From: Trichostrongylus colubriformis
Taxonomy: Eukaryota; Nematoda; Chromadorea; Rhabditida; Trichostrongylidae
DNA: 64,000 nt
Assembly: GCA_963978905.1 (NCBI GenBank)
Contig: OZ022258.1
Coordinates: 52,994,591-53,058,590, forward strand
Direction of reading: 5' to 3'
Part shown: positions 23,160-34,107 of the stretch, in pieces
Layout of the letters: each line of letters opens with the position of its first letter
Position numbering within the stretch: the stretch's first letter is position 1
Made by a program: the position numbers and the translations under genes
Notes under the pieces: generated by a model
Told to the model about the DNA's origin: nothing
Seen by the model: the letters and a program-made list of their open reading frames with translations, nothing else
Databases searched by the model: none

Positions 23160-24559
23160 GAAGCGTCGACTGGTATCAGGAGACCATATTAATTTCGAAA
23201 TCGGACTTCAGCTTGATTTCTATCTTCTCACATGAGCCGGCTCTCAAAAAATCGACTGCTTGAGCAGATAGTGGAGCAATATTTGATCTTATACTTCAGT
23301 TGCTGACTAGTGTAAAATGTTGGGTAGCGTAAACATTTCGAAGGAAATCAGTGTAAAATCTTATATCCCCATGCTTGATGATAAGAGCTGCCTATGAACT
23401 TGGTTTCAAGATAATCTTTGCGATACATTCCTCGAAATTCCCTGGAAGTTTCAAGAAACTCATGGCTAGAGCTCATTAAAGGACACTTAGCACTATTAAG
23501 GATCTCACTTGTTTTGCTCCAGTCTCGGCGCTTGCGGTAAAAATGATAATTTTCAAGATGGCACTCTGGTGTGACCATTATGACTCTTTGAAAGTGATGA
23601 CACATTTTCCCTCTCCTGATTAACACAAACTTCGAACAATTATTCAACTTGTGTTTCCATTTAACTTATGTAATGAAGCCATTCAACGCCGGGTCCCTGC
23701 ACACCAGTGTGCAAAACGCTCTACATACACCGTCCGAAGTGATGAGTTGCATGGAAGATCTACTGAGACTTGCGAATCTAGCTAAGACACGAAGCAGATC
23801 GTGACCCAAGCCAAGAAATGTTGAGATTGCAATATCTCATTGGAGGCTTAGCTAACGCGAGTCAACGTTCGCTACGAGCACCCTCATTTCATGAGCAAAA
23901 TCGAAGTTTCAGAGTTGAAACTCTCATCTATGATGAGCTACAAGCACATAAAGTATAAAGATGACTGTTTCATGTAACCACCCCACAGTTTGGGATGTTT
24001 CATGTGAATGGGGGGGGGGGGAGTGAGCCAGGTTACCAGGATCGCATGAGAGGTACCGCAAAGTGATTGGTAACTACATTAAGACTAAAAAAGAGCGACA
24101 GCTTGTGACTGTGAAGTGGTACCAATAGGAAGTTCAACAATCCCTACGTACCCGCCGTCTGTATATCAACCTATTGCGATACTTACCGTTACCACAAATT
24201 CGTACAGAATGACAACTCATGTGTGTCCAATAATGTCGCTGAACGCAAAGGATAGTTTTGGCAAGCTCTGATTGCCAAGAACGATGACACGGTCTTACAT
24301 CACTCCAAACGACTACACACCGATCACAGGAGTAAAATCAAATTTTCCTCCGCATCCTATTCGTTCCTGACAAGATAGTCTTTGGGTTCTTTATTCGAGC
24401 TCGGTTGAGGTGACGCGGAAATCGACTAACTTTCGATGCACTGTAACGCAGCATGTGTGTGCGTACTCGATTGCATTTAATCTGACGACAGCGTACTGTA
24501 ATCAGGCGCTGTGTCGGAAACTTATAATCTTGTGAGTACAAAAGGATTAGGCGTTCCAA
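23160..24559. other. Intergenic spacer, no gene recognised
   Basis: Several short open frames occur, but none has a recognisable motif or splice context. A G-run lies at about 24010-24020. Confidence 0.4.
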
Positions 24560-25570
24560 CCTAAAAGGTGCTGTTATCAAACTTCATAAGGCCGGAAAGC
24601 AAGAGAGAGATATCGTGAAGTTCCTTGCTGTGGTCCGAAGCACTTAAGGATACAGTAAGACGTTACGAAGAGTTGAATACCGAAGAGGATAGAACGCGAA
24701 GAGTGTGTCGCACGACAGCTACGAATCGAAAAAAATGTGGAATTCGTGAGAGAGAAATGCATTTGTTCGCAACATGGCAAAAGAATAAACGAAAGTTCAA
24801 TAAGAAGGATAGTCAGAGGATAGCTTAAGAACTCCCCTTATCGTTCGCAGGAGTTCAAGCTTCTGACGGACACCACGAGGAAAAGGAGATTGGAAAGATG
24901 CAAAAGGATGCTGCAAGGATTCACAGCGGCATACGCTGAGACATCGTCTTTAGCGATGAAAAGTTTCCATCGAATCCAGTCTTCAATTTCCAAAATGAGA
25001 GGATTATTGGGACTCGCTTGTTGATGCTACTGCCAATAGACGACTTCAGGAAACTGCGGAACAGCATCTCCTTCACGGTTTGGGAAGGAGTCACATCGTC
25101 AGGAAAAACTGCATTTGGTTCCGCCAAAGCTGGTGTGAAAATCAACGCAGAAGTTAAGGATATCCTGGAAAAAGTTCTCAAGCCGTGTGCCGTTACCGGC
25201 TTCGCAGAAGCCTACTGGTGCTTTTAACAGGATCCGCTTCTGCACACAAAGCGAAGGTGTTCCAAGACTTGCCTGCAGAGCAGCTGCTTGACTTCATCAC
25301 ACACGACAAATGGCCCTCCATTTTTCCGGAATTTAGCCCGAGGAATTACTTTGTGTGGGCCATCTTAGAGAAAAATGTTTGCTTCACCAGGTAACCAAGT
25401 TTAGACTCTCTTAGAGAAGCATGATCTTGAAATCATGAAGCAAAACTGATGAACTGCTCGCCACATACGAAGCGTGTGTCACATGCGAAGCGTCTGTCGA
25501 ACGTATGAAGGAGAGGGTAGAGCCTGAAGGCGACCATCCTGGAAATTGCATGCAAGCTTTGAACCGCCAT
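24560..25570 (+). pseudogene. Tc/mariner-family transposase relic
   Basis: In broken plus-strand frames the transposase parts appear in order: an N-terminal DNA-binding region (GAVIKLHKAGKQERDIVKFL, KDTVRRYEELNTEEDR), a catalytic-domain start (IVFSDEKF near 24940), VTSSGKTAFGSAKAGVKINA near 25090, then HKAKVFQDLPAEQLLDFI and FSPRNYFVWAILEKNVCFTR near 25250-25390, and a C-terminal VTCEASVERMKERV. Frameshifts and stops (for example TAA near 25226) show it is dead. It stands between genes B and C. Confidence 0.85.
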
Positions 25571-26730
25571 GCATGTAGCTGATAATTTTGATAGTTAGAG
25601 ATGATTTGCGAAGTCTTATTTCAAAATACCATTGAATTTCTAGTGGATGCAGGGTGCACCGTGCAGCCGTACGAGGTTTCACAACACTTTCTTTAACTAT
25701 GTCGAAAATTGGAGAGAGCGTTGTGAAACACAGGGCAAAAAAAACGGAGGGAATTCATTGCACAGCCTAATATGGCTTAAACGTTGCATTGCCCAACTAA
25801 GTGTGTCGTAGGCTGGAATGCAGGTACGGTTACTTCCACCTTCTAAAGGTACACTTCGCGATAACCAGATGTGTCGATTTACCTTTGGGTTCTTGGGCGA
25901 CTATCATGACTGCACCTTTTTCGCGCCTCCAAGGCGTCCAGTTGACCAATAAGGGAACTCAAGTTGGGGCGTCGGAGGGGGTTCGAGCAGGTGTAGCGCC
26001 GTGATAGTGTACTGTGGCTTTGCGAAAAACGCGCAGTTACCGAAGGATCTACTGTTCCGAGAAGGTGGGCCGACTTGTCTGATTATCGCGGAGTGTGCCT
26101 TCAATGAAGTTTGCCTGGGAAAAGCTCAGCTGTCCACATCTCAGCAGACTCATAAATATCTCGAATTACAGTCTCAGTGAGGAGAAAAAGCAGGTGCTAA
26201 AGGATCTTATCATAGCTGCCCGTGACTATTTCAAAACTACTATTAAAGTGAATCGTATCAGTAGTCTGCGACTGCAACCGTGAGTGACACTTACATTTTC
26301 TAGACAACAGTCTCGAAGTTATTCGAAGTTCAGTGCTCGCCGAGTATAGACCACATAAATCGAAATGGAAAAATTTCAAACCTATTCTTGTATTATTTTT
26401 AATTCCAGTTATATTTTCGTTTTACTCAGATCAAACTTGTTCTTTCATTATTTCCAATTCCAATTCGTGTAAAGGAGAAGGAGGAAATATACATAGACGC
26501 AACGGCACTGTCGTCTGCCCGGCTGACTGCTAGAAGCGATGTGGAGGAGCTATCGCACCCTTAGATGCACCCTATTTCACTGTATGTTATTCATCCTGGT
26601 ACTCATTGTCTTCTCTTAACAATGGATCCTAACAAAAATGTTTTGAAATTATTTGAAGCTGTGAAAACTTCGAGGAAAAGGCTTTGCACGTTGTATAAAC
26701 ACTACGGAACGCGCAAAGGTATTTCTGCCA

Positions 26731-26864
26731 TGCTCAACAACAATTGAGACTCCAAATTATTTATCAGAAAACTTTGACTCAAGCTCAAACAGAAACGCAC
26801 TATTTATTCAACAAGTTTTTCTAACAAATATCTTGGAGTCTCATTTGTTGCTGAGCATTCGTAA
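26731..26864. repeat. Short inverted repeat
   Basis: tgctcaacaacaattgagac at the left pairs with the complement of gtctcatttgttgctgagca at the right; about 70 bases lie between the arms. It may be a small MITE; no family member was seen elsewhere. Confidence 0.55.
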
Positions 26865-27086
26865 AACTCCAGAACAGCACAATTTTAAATTATTTCTGTT
26901 ACGATTATTAAAAATGTGTTGGTAATAGCTTTGAAGGTTTGAGTGCTGTGATTGGGCAACTCACAAAGGGAACACGGTCACTATACATGTAAGATGAGGA
27001 TTCCAGCATGTATTGCGTCTCGCGATGAAAGACGTGGGAGGAGCGATTCAACAAGGATAAACATATACAATCAACCGCTCCTTTGT

Positions 27087-27263
27087 GAGGCCGCATTCAT
27101 ACTCTGCGGCGCCGACAGCGGGGCGTGGCTGCGTGTCTCTGCGTCTCTGCCTGTGCCACCTTGTTTCGTTTCCTGCGTCGTCTCTGCTTCTCCCCCGTGC
27201 CCCTCTGCCTCGCTGTCTGTGAACGCAGCCGCGCCCCGCCAGCGCTGAGTATGAACGCGGCCT
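27087..27263. mobile_element. GGCCGCGTTCATACTTTGC-family element
   Basis: It begins gaggccgcattcatactctg and ends gagtatgaacgcggccta, its inverse, with the family interior ctgcgtctctgcctgtgcca. Confidence 0.8.
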
Positions 27264-27383
27264 AGCTCTGCGTCCGCAAGCGAGCACGACACGCGCTGCT
27301 TAGGACTTTCACGTATCATGTGTCTGCATGACCTTTTCGTCAGCGCTGCGGTGACGTATCGGTGATGTCCGTTTCTGAGTAGA

Positions 27384-29968
27384 CATTTGACCACTCAGGG
27401 GGAAAATATTGTTGCACTGAGTTGCATACAAACAAAGTTCTTTTCGGCATAAAGCTCCAGAAAAATGTACAAGTCTTGAGGGAAAACTTTATTGTCGTCC
27501 ACATCCCCTCGAAAGTCGTTTAGATCGGATGTCATCCAACAGATGTTTCAAGTACTTTTCCCACAGCGATCGTGCCACCTTTTTTGAGTATGTTTCTCAC
27601 TTTTCCGCGATTGATATGGAGACCTTTTTTGAGCTTTCTTCCTAGTCCCGCATGAGCGACAGCAACCAAGAGGAGTAGAAAAAGTAATGCTAGCTTCATT
27701 CTGAAATGTGTAATGTGTTATATGTGATTTTGCACAATGCTGCGAATACGAGGTCGCATGTTAATACGGCATGCATCGTGATAGTTCCACAATATGGAAA
27801 TATCGAAAATATCAATGAGTCAGGCATCAATATACAATATAAAAGTAACATAAACACGTATATAGGAGCCTTAAAGCATGGTGTACAGTTCATCGATCTC
27901 CATTCTCTATAGTTCACAGAAACTCCCACGCGAACAAGAACTCACCGATTTTTTGCCCATCGACATGCTTAGGTCCAAAAAGTAAAGGACGCTGCCGCAC
28001 ACAGATGATATAAGGAGGAAGATTGATGAAACTGAACACTTTGAAACGCGCAAAGAAAGAGGGATGCTATAATTCATAAAACATGGAAGGAAATTAAGCG
28101 TTCTGCTGATCTCCCCACTGTCTTGTAGCACTATAACCTCCGAAGAATCCTTACCGTTTGAAACTGAAGTACTTTAAAAGCGATAATCGTGGCACGGCCA
28201 GAGTAAGACTGAGCACCTGGTGAAAACTGTCGAGCAATCGAAGGGTCGGAGCAGGGTTGTAATGCTTGAGTTCGAAATAGTTAGAGATCAAAACTAGCAT
28301 TACCCTCAACACAGACGCTCTCAGGAAGTGATGTCGTCTCAAACTTTTGGTTATCGTAGTGGTACTAAAGATGAATTTTCTCATATGGAAGAGGATATCT
28401 TGAAAAGAAATGAGTTCAATTTCCCACCCGAACCCTGAAAAGGCCGCAATGTCGCAATGTGTTGATGACATACCGAGCAAGGTAACAGACATAACACATG
28501 AGAAGTGGGCCCTGCTTCGATTTATATAGCTGAGGACAGGGTTTCATAGCATTATATTTGAGGAGAGTAGAGAGCTTTTGAGGATCGCGTGAAGCTCACC
28601 TTCTAGAGCTTCACTGATTGCTGGAAAGGGATAGGATTTCATCTCCTTCGACGAAACGCAGCAATCGTTGGTCGAACTCAATTTGAAGGTGATAGCCTGT
28701 CTGATTAGAAGGACAGCGCTGTCTACCACATGAACGTATTTTTGCGTAACCTTTTATTGTAGATTGCCAACGGGTACACCTTGCTTTCATCACACAAGCG
28801 AAAATCCCTTGTGAACCCATCTTGCCCTCTTATTTGCGTCTCCCGTCGCCCGAACCGCTCGAACAAAGAGGAATACCTAATGAATGAGCACAATCATTCC
28901 GATCTAAGTATATGCTACCTGGGTGTTTTGCGTGGTATGGCATGCAGGTTCGCTCAAGGTGGTAAGCACAGATTGGACAGATTATGGTTTTATTTTACAG
29001 GATGTTAGTTTTCTTGGCATTTGAAAATGAAGTTGCTCAGTAGTGTTTTGCGTGGTATGGCATGCAGGTTCGCTCAAGGCGGCAAAGAGATAAAGGAATG
29101 AAATTGTCAAGTACTTGAAAAGTATGACCCTCGTAATGAAAGATGGGCGCCCTAGAGATGATGAAGACAGCGAGTGTAGCCAAGCCGTCGAGCAGTGAAT
29201 TGCCCTACCGGTGCTGCAACTCATCGCACCTGAGCACGAAACCCGAATGGCAACCACACAAAGTGCCGTTCCAGTTCTTATATCCATCAATTTCCGATGA
29301 TGCCATCAGGAAATCCATTATCTTTCCCATGATGACTTTAGAAAGTTTTTGTGTACACGGCGTTCGACATTCGCTTATTTTAATTGCATAGAATGCAAAC
29401 AATACCGAAGCTAAACCATCAACTAGTCCTGGAGTATAGAATTTTCCAGAATAATAAAAGGAGCGAGAACACCGGGCAATGTTCGCCACTGGAAAGGCAA
29501 CATGAGTCAAATAATCGTCATGATAGCATCGCACATTCAGCTGACTGACAACGAATGCGATTTCAATGCGATGGTCAATACAGCTGTGCAATCCCTAAAA
29601 AACCAACGCTTGCTCAAAACATTGAAGAGCGCTTCAAACATAGAATATGAGCAGATATATTTCCCCTTGAATCGATGAATTCGGGAGTTCTTCTTAATCC
29701 CCATCTTTAAATAGAATTTAGACAATGAGCCTGATAGGTCAGCGATTATGCGATGAATGCAGAGAATACATTTCAAAAAATCTCATCGTAATGAAGGGAC
29801 CTTTCTACGAGTCGTCTCAGCATGAGCAAGGCGTTCCATCGCTGTACATACGTGACAAGTCGAACCACCATGATTGAGATAAGGTTAAACACAGCGAACT
29901 CTCAGAAACCGCAAAAAAAACAAAGCAAATGAGTATATAAAAGCTCAGGTTCCGACTAGGGTAAAGCG
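27384..29968. repeat. Direct segmental duplication, copy 1
   Basis: It is collinear with 34108-36588, starting at tttgaccactcag and ending at ggttccgac. Alignment by eye is clear over most of the length with small indels. The second copy continues past its counterpart of 29968 with sequence matching 31386-31450, so copy 1 was later interrupted by about 1.4 kb. It carries the peptide gene at 27532-27699. Confidence 0.85.
27532..27699 (-). CDS. Small secreted cationic peptide, paralog 1
   Basis: A single-exon minus-strand frame of 55 codons. It starts with a clear signal peptide (MKLALLFLLLLVAVAHAG). The predicted mature part of about 37 residues is Lys/Arg/Gly rich (LGRKLKKGLHINRGKVRN, then a KKGG...VGK region) and has no Cys. 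A canonical acceptor TTTCAG ends one base before the ATG, the arrangement expected for a spliced-leader trans-splice site. Its paralog at 34257-34421 has the same layout with many substitutions but no frame break, which argues that both are real. Size, charge and amphipathic pattern would fit an antimicrobial-type peptide, but I know of no family match; function is open. Confidence 0.7.
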   Translation of the reverse strand: MKLALLFLLLLVAVAHAGLGRKLKKGLHINRGKVRNILKKGGTIAVGKVLETSVG

Positions 29969-30116
29969 TGAAGTCGAGCAAAATTTTCGGAAAATACGAC
30001 CTCCCCCCCTCTCCGGAGGGGGCTCCACACGACCCTCTCCCCTTCTTCAGGTTCCGCTATTTCTGTGGCCTTTACCCAGCCAGTGCGATTCACTGAGGAA
30101 GTTAAGAGATGGTTAA

Positions 30117-30666
30117 AGACATCATTAGGGGTAAGGCAGCAATGGAGAAATCCCTACAAGAAGTCCCTCACGTAGTAGTTCTGGGCCTAAGATGGCTATC
30201 TGTGGCGAAATCCCGGTGAAAAAGCGTCCCTCTGAGCTGCAGAAACGCCGCGAAACCCCGCAAACGCACTTGTGTTCCGCCTTATGACAGGTTAATCCCG
30301 CCTCCCGATGACGTGTTCTCGATTGACTGGGGTGAGAGCGGTCAGGGAGATGAGGCAAGATCGAAGGTTTTGCGGCGCGCTTTCGCAGTTTTAGCTTGAA
30401 GCTCACTCCGAACAATAAATGCTGTCATAATTCCAAGCATTCCCTTGTGTTTACTTGGCAACATGCCAATGAAAAACTAGATCAGATTACCCGCGTATTG
30501 ACGGGAAGGTCGTCCACGCCTCAAACCAACGGTGGAAAGGGGTCCCATTTCTCGGGTTTTTGGCCATTTCCATCCGTTTTTTCTCCACTGTTCTGTTACC
30601 AGACATCTCGACTTCCATATGCACTATTTCTTTTACTTTTCGTACGACTTTCCCCTAATGATGCCT
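30117..30666. mobile_element. TTAA-flanked MITE, family 2
   Basis: The ends are AGACATCATTAGGGG and CCCCTAATGATGCCT, with TTAA directly outside (30113-30116 and 30667-30670). There is no coding capacity. It sits within the DNA that interrupts duplication copy 1. Confidence 0.85.
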
Positions 30667-32315
30667 TTAAAAAAAACCGAGGCCAAACCTTACTCCTGAC
30701 GACAAGAGAAATATGAAGCTAACAAAAATCTGAGGCGAAAAGTCGTGCAAGTTATTCGGCAGGGTTAATGGATGAAAAAACATGGGAATAGAAGAGTTAA
30801 AAACTGACAAATAGGAGTCATGTAGTACGCTCCACTGCACCCCATCCGATCGCCGCGTCGCTACTGCGGTCGATCGATCAGATAGGGCGCGATATCTTTT
30901 CCATACCATGTTTGGACATTTTTGGAAACTTTTTTTTGGAAACTTCTTGGAACTTTACTTGGACTCTATCTTTCAAAGTACTGTAGACTGTGTTCCTAAT
31001 AACTTCCTTAGACCAATCATCCCATAATTCTCTATTCATTCACGGTGGTACCCATGGATAGATATCGCTTTTCACGATTAATTTCGGAGGTGTCTCTGTA
31101 CGTGTTTTCGGTGACGGCGGACCAACGAAAGGGATATTGGCATTGGCCGGCTCCGTCGTGGATCACGCCATGAGTTGGTTTCTATGATGATTAGGTTATA
31201 TTATTTCGGGTTCGATTCCAGTTAATCAGTTCTATCACATCTTCCCCTTTACACTTTGGACCCTCAGCCTGAGAAACTTGATCACTGCATGCCTCAACAA
31301 ATGCATACCCCTCTCCCCTTCCAGCACGCCAAATACGACCCCTTCCCTTGTCGAGGATCCCTCAACGGAGGCTTCACCTTGATTCCGACCCATAGAGGAT
31401 CTACGTGGAAACTCGAAACTGCGACACACCGTAGCAATAGTTACAGCTCCTCATCATACCATCCGGAAACTGATTCAGAGGCTCGTTTTGACGCAGTAAT
31501 CTCGTTTAAGGCCCGATGTCAGGAGGCCATATTTTCGCCATCTTCGGGGACTACTTTCAGGTTTTTCTTTGTTGGCATGTTCCTCAGCACCTCCTATTTC
31601 GTAATTCAGCGAATTATTCACTCAAGATTATTTTGGGATGTCTCTTTGAACCTGTTAAAGCTGCAGTTTCGCCTATATGGTTTTACTTATACATTTCCGT
31701 ATTTACATAACAGGACATGAACAAAGGCAATACTACTCAGGTATTTTCTCCAACGTCCCATTGTTTTGAATTAAATGGCGGCATTAAAGTACGAAGCGAA
31801 AGTGGGACTATCACATGGTTGCATTCCGTTGGCTGCTATGAGGTACGTTCAAGATCTGCAAATACAAAAAATTTGAGTTGTCCTTTCATTTTCTCTTCGG
31901 CTCCTCCGTTTGCAGTTATAACACTATCATTTCTGATAACTTCTTACATTTTCCTTTTTTATTTTTGTATGACCCACACTTTGGACCCTATTTGAGGTAT
32001 TGTGACGTGGTTAGGTTATCACTCCCACCTTGCTCTCGTGAATTCAAGCCTACTCTATTCTCAAGCAGTTTGACTAGCTGTGTAAGCCCGGGAGGCTCGA
32101 ATCTATGAGAGACCTCTCTGCTGCTGCAAAAAGCAACCATCTGTATTTTAGACCATCTGCAAGGACGGTATACTCATGATCAAAACACAAAGATCAAAGT
32201 TTTATCCGTGTTATCAAGAAGGGCAATTCATCCACATTGAAAAGGTAGAAACGAGCTTATTTCATATCTTGATCATTTCTTTACTACACTTCGGAGAAAC
32301 TGTTTTGAAGCTATC

Positions 32316-32341
32316 AGGGGGAGGGGGAGGAGGGGGTGGGG
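32316..32341. repeat. G-rich tract
   Basis: A run of G with few interruptions occurs in the last intron of pseudogene C. Confidence 0.9.
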
Positions 32342-32825
32342 GCTGTGTGGGACGACGGTGGACTTATCGTTGAGACAAGATTCCTCACTTCAGCGTGCTC
32401 CGACCGAAACAAAGAAATACAGCAACCGGCGTGGACAAGAGCTGGACGTTTGTGTGCTATAAGACAGAAAATCGCGTGACCGCGATGCGAACTTACGCAA
32501 TGCGTGTGAGCTAGGAATGCTGTGTATAGTGAGGTTCTGGAACAATTCTAGATGTTCCGACCAGTTGATGCGCAGAACATGATAATCGCTCGAGGACAAG
32601 ACCATTTATGGCATTGCCAGCTAATCATACGCTGCCGTGCAAGTGAGATTTCGTGTATTCCTTGCACATTACTAAGGGGATTTTCAAACAGCTTCCTTGA
32701 ACTCGAGTGATTCGAAGGTGACTTTAGAAAATAAAAAATAAAAGCTACACTCGACCTATCTAATGGGTAAGCAAAAACAGAATGAACCATGGATGAGGCA
32801 TGAAGCAAATATTCGATTTTCACAG

Positions 32826-33061
32826 TTTCGGAATCTGCGTATCCATCGCTGCAGAGGCCAAAGGACATTATTGTCGGATCATTCCGGTGTTCTAGAATTA
32901 TTCAATGGTACTGAACCGGCGCGAACCAGTCAGCTAGTTATGAATGAACAAACACTCTTAGGGCAGCACATCGTACTGATCCCGCTCCATACTTCAATCG
33001 GTACCGGAAACGGCAGAGGGAATTCCGCATTGACCAAGGCCCGCAAGGCACTCTAGAGGCC
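32826..33061. repeat. Intron segment shared with window start
   Basis: This is the partner of 1-204 (see that entry). It lies in the last intron of pseudogene C. Confidence 0.75.
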
Positions 33062-33510
33062 GTATACGCAGGAAAAGCAGATTAAGCTCGGAGAATGAGG
33101 GCGAAAACATATTTGAGATTGTTAGAGAAGTCGGCGTTGTATCGCTTTTCTAGCGTGTACAAGGTGTTGGTACTGTTACAGTCGGATTGTCTGTCCATCA
33201 TGTACCGAATTATGTGGTCCTGGATTCTGTGCTCCGGATAAGTCTGTGCTTACACGTATCGGTGACCCGACAAGAAGTGCTATTCAGCATAAAAGTGGGC
33301 TCGCTTCCATGATATTACCACTATTACTCCACTTCAGTTGACAGATAACATCGTCTGATCTTTTAGATAATTTTTAGGAATTCTGAAAAAAACCTTAAAA
33401 ACATCCATACTTTTTTATTTGTCGCACATTTTTGCTCCATGTGAAATGTTTAACTTGCGCAATGAATTGTTGTTCGTTCCTGTACAAAAAATGAAATGAA
33501 GGTGTCAGAT

Positions 33511-33792
33511 CTACGTAGCTAGTACGGAAATTAAAAGCACAGGACTTGTGCGTGTTGTATAAAGAATGAAATCTCGCTTGGATCGACGGAGCTTTAGACG
33601 CCAACCAGAATCAGGTCGTTTGAGAGTCAGCCGGATGGATTTATCCTGACCTGGATAATAATCGAGATCATGGCGCATCCCCGTGGCATTGATCATTGTC
33701 GGACACTTCGGCTCAGTATTTATTCGCCTTACCACTTGATAAGTTTTATCAAAACGAAACTTGAAAAGGCAAGTAAAAAAATGCTGAAACAT
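33511..33792 (-). other. Unassigned open frame downstream of copy C
   Basis: A minus-strand open frame of 93 codons (FKFRFDKTYQVVRRINTEPK, then DKSIRLTLKRPDSGWRLKLR) begins about 170 bases past the copy C stop and faces it. Its composition looks protein-like, but no motif is recognised and no splice partner was found. Confidence 0.3.
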
Positions 33793-33865
33793 CGATTAGA
33801 AGTTCTACAATCAATACTAAATTGAAGCTGGAATAGTGCCTGCTCTCCCTCAATTGGCATCAGTC

Positions 33866-34015
33866 TTTAAGGCACATTCCACGATTACTTGAGTGGGTTG
33901 AAGCGCTAAATTATGAAATTAGAGGTGCAGTGGAATACACTGTCAAAGAAAAGTCAGAAAAAGTTCACGAAAACGGCAGAAATGAGGTCTCCAGACATTT
34001 GGTCTTGATCCTTCA
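33866..34015. repeat. Interspersed repeat, also at 38362-38490
   Basis: The strings gaagcgctaaattatgaaat and tagaggtgcagtggaat recur as a direct copy at 38362-38490 (with tagaggtgctgtagaat). Confidence 0.75.
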
Positions 34016-34107
34016 ACGTATCTGCATGACACTTGCGTTTTGCTGTGACGTAGGCACCGACAAGTGGAATGGGTACAATGGCAGTTTTAGGTATTAACAT
34101 CGATTTC

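Larger units (their letters stand above)
26172..33341 (+). pseudogene. M8 (leishmanolysin-like) copy C, broken
   Basis: Recognisable exons: 26172-26279 (SLSEEKKQVLKDLIIAARDY, intact, equals exon 3 of B), about 26464-26581 (equals exon 4), 31741-31842 (VFSPTSHCFELNGGIKV, equals exon 14), 32152-32244 ([17 protein letters not shown], exon 15) and 33154-33341 (exon 16). The exon 4 copy has TAG at 26531 where B has a Glu codon, and its AG acceptor is missing. The terminal exon is 188 bases against 189 in B, and one missing base after GVGTVT shifts the frame. Exons for the zinc site (5 to 13) were not found anywhere between, nor exons 1-2 upstream. A duplicated block with an unrelated peptide gene fills the gap. 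Joining the front and back pieces as one former gene is inference. Confidence 0.8.

Noticed and set aside
29143..29391. Gene shared by both duplication copies (also 35839-36096)
   Set aside because: The frame is changed by indels between copies and no signal or domain is visible; conservation can be explained by recent duplication alone.
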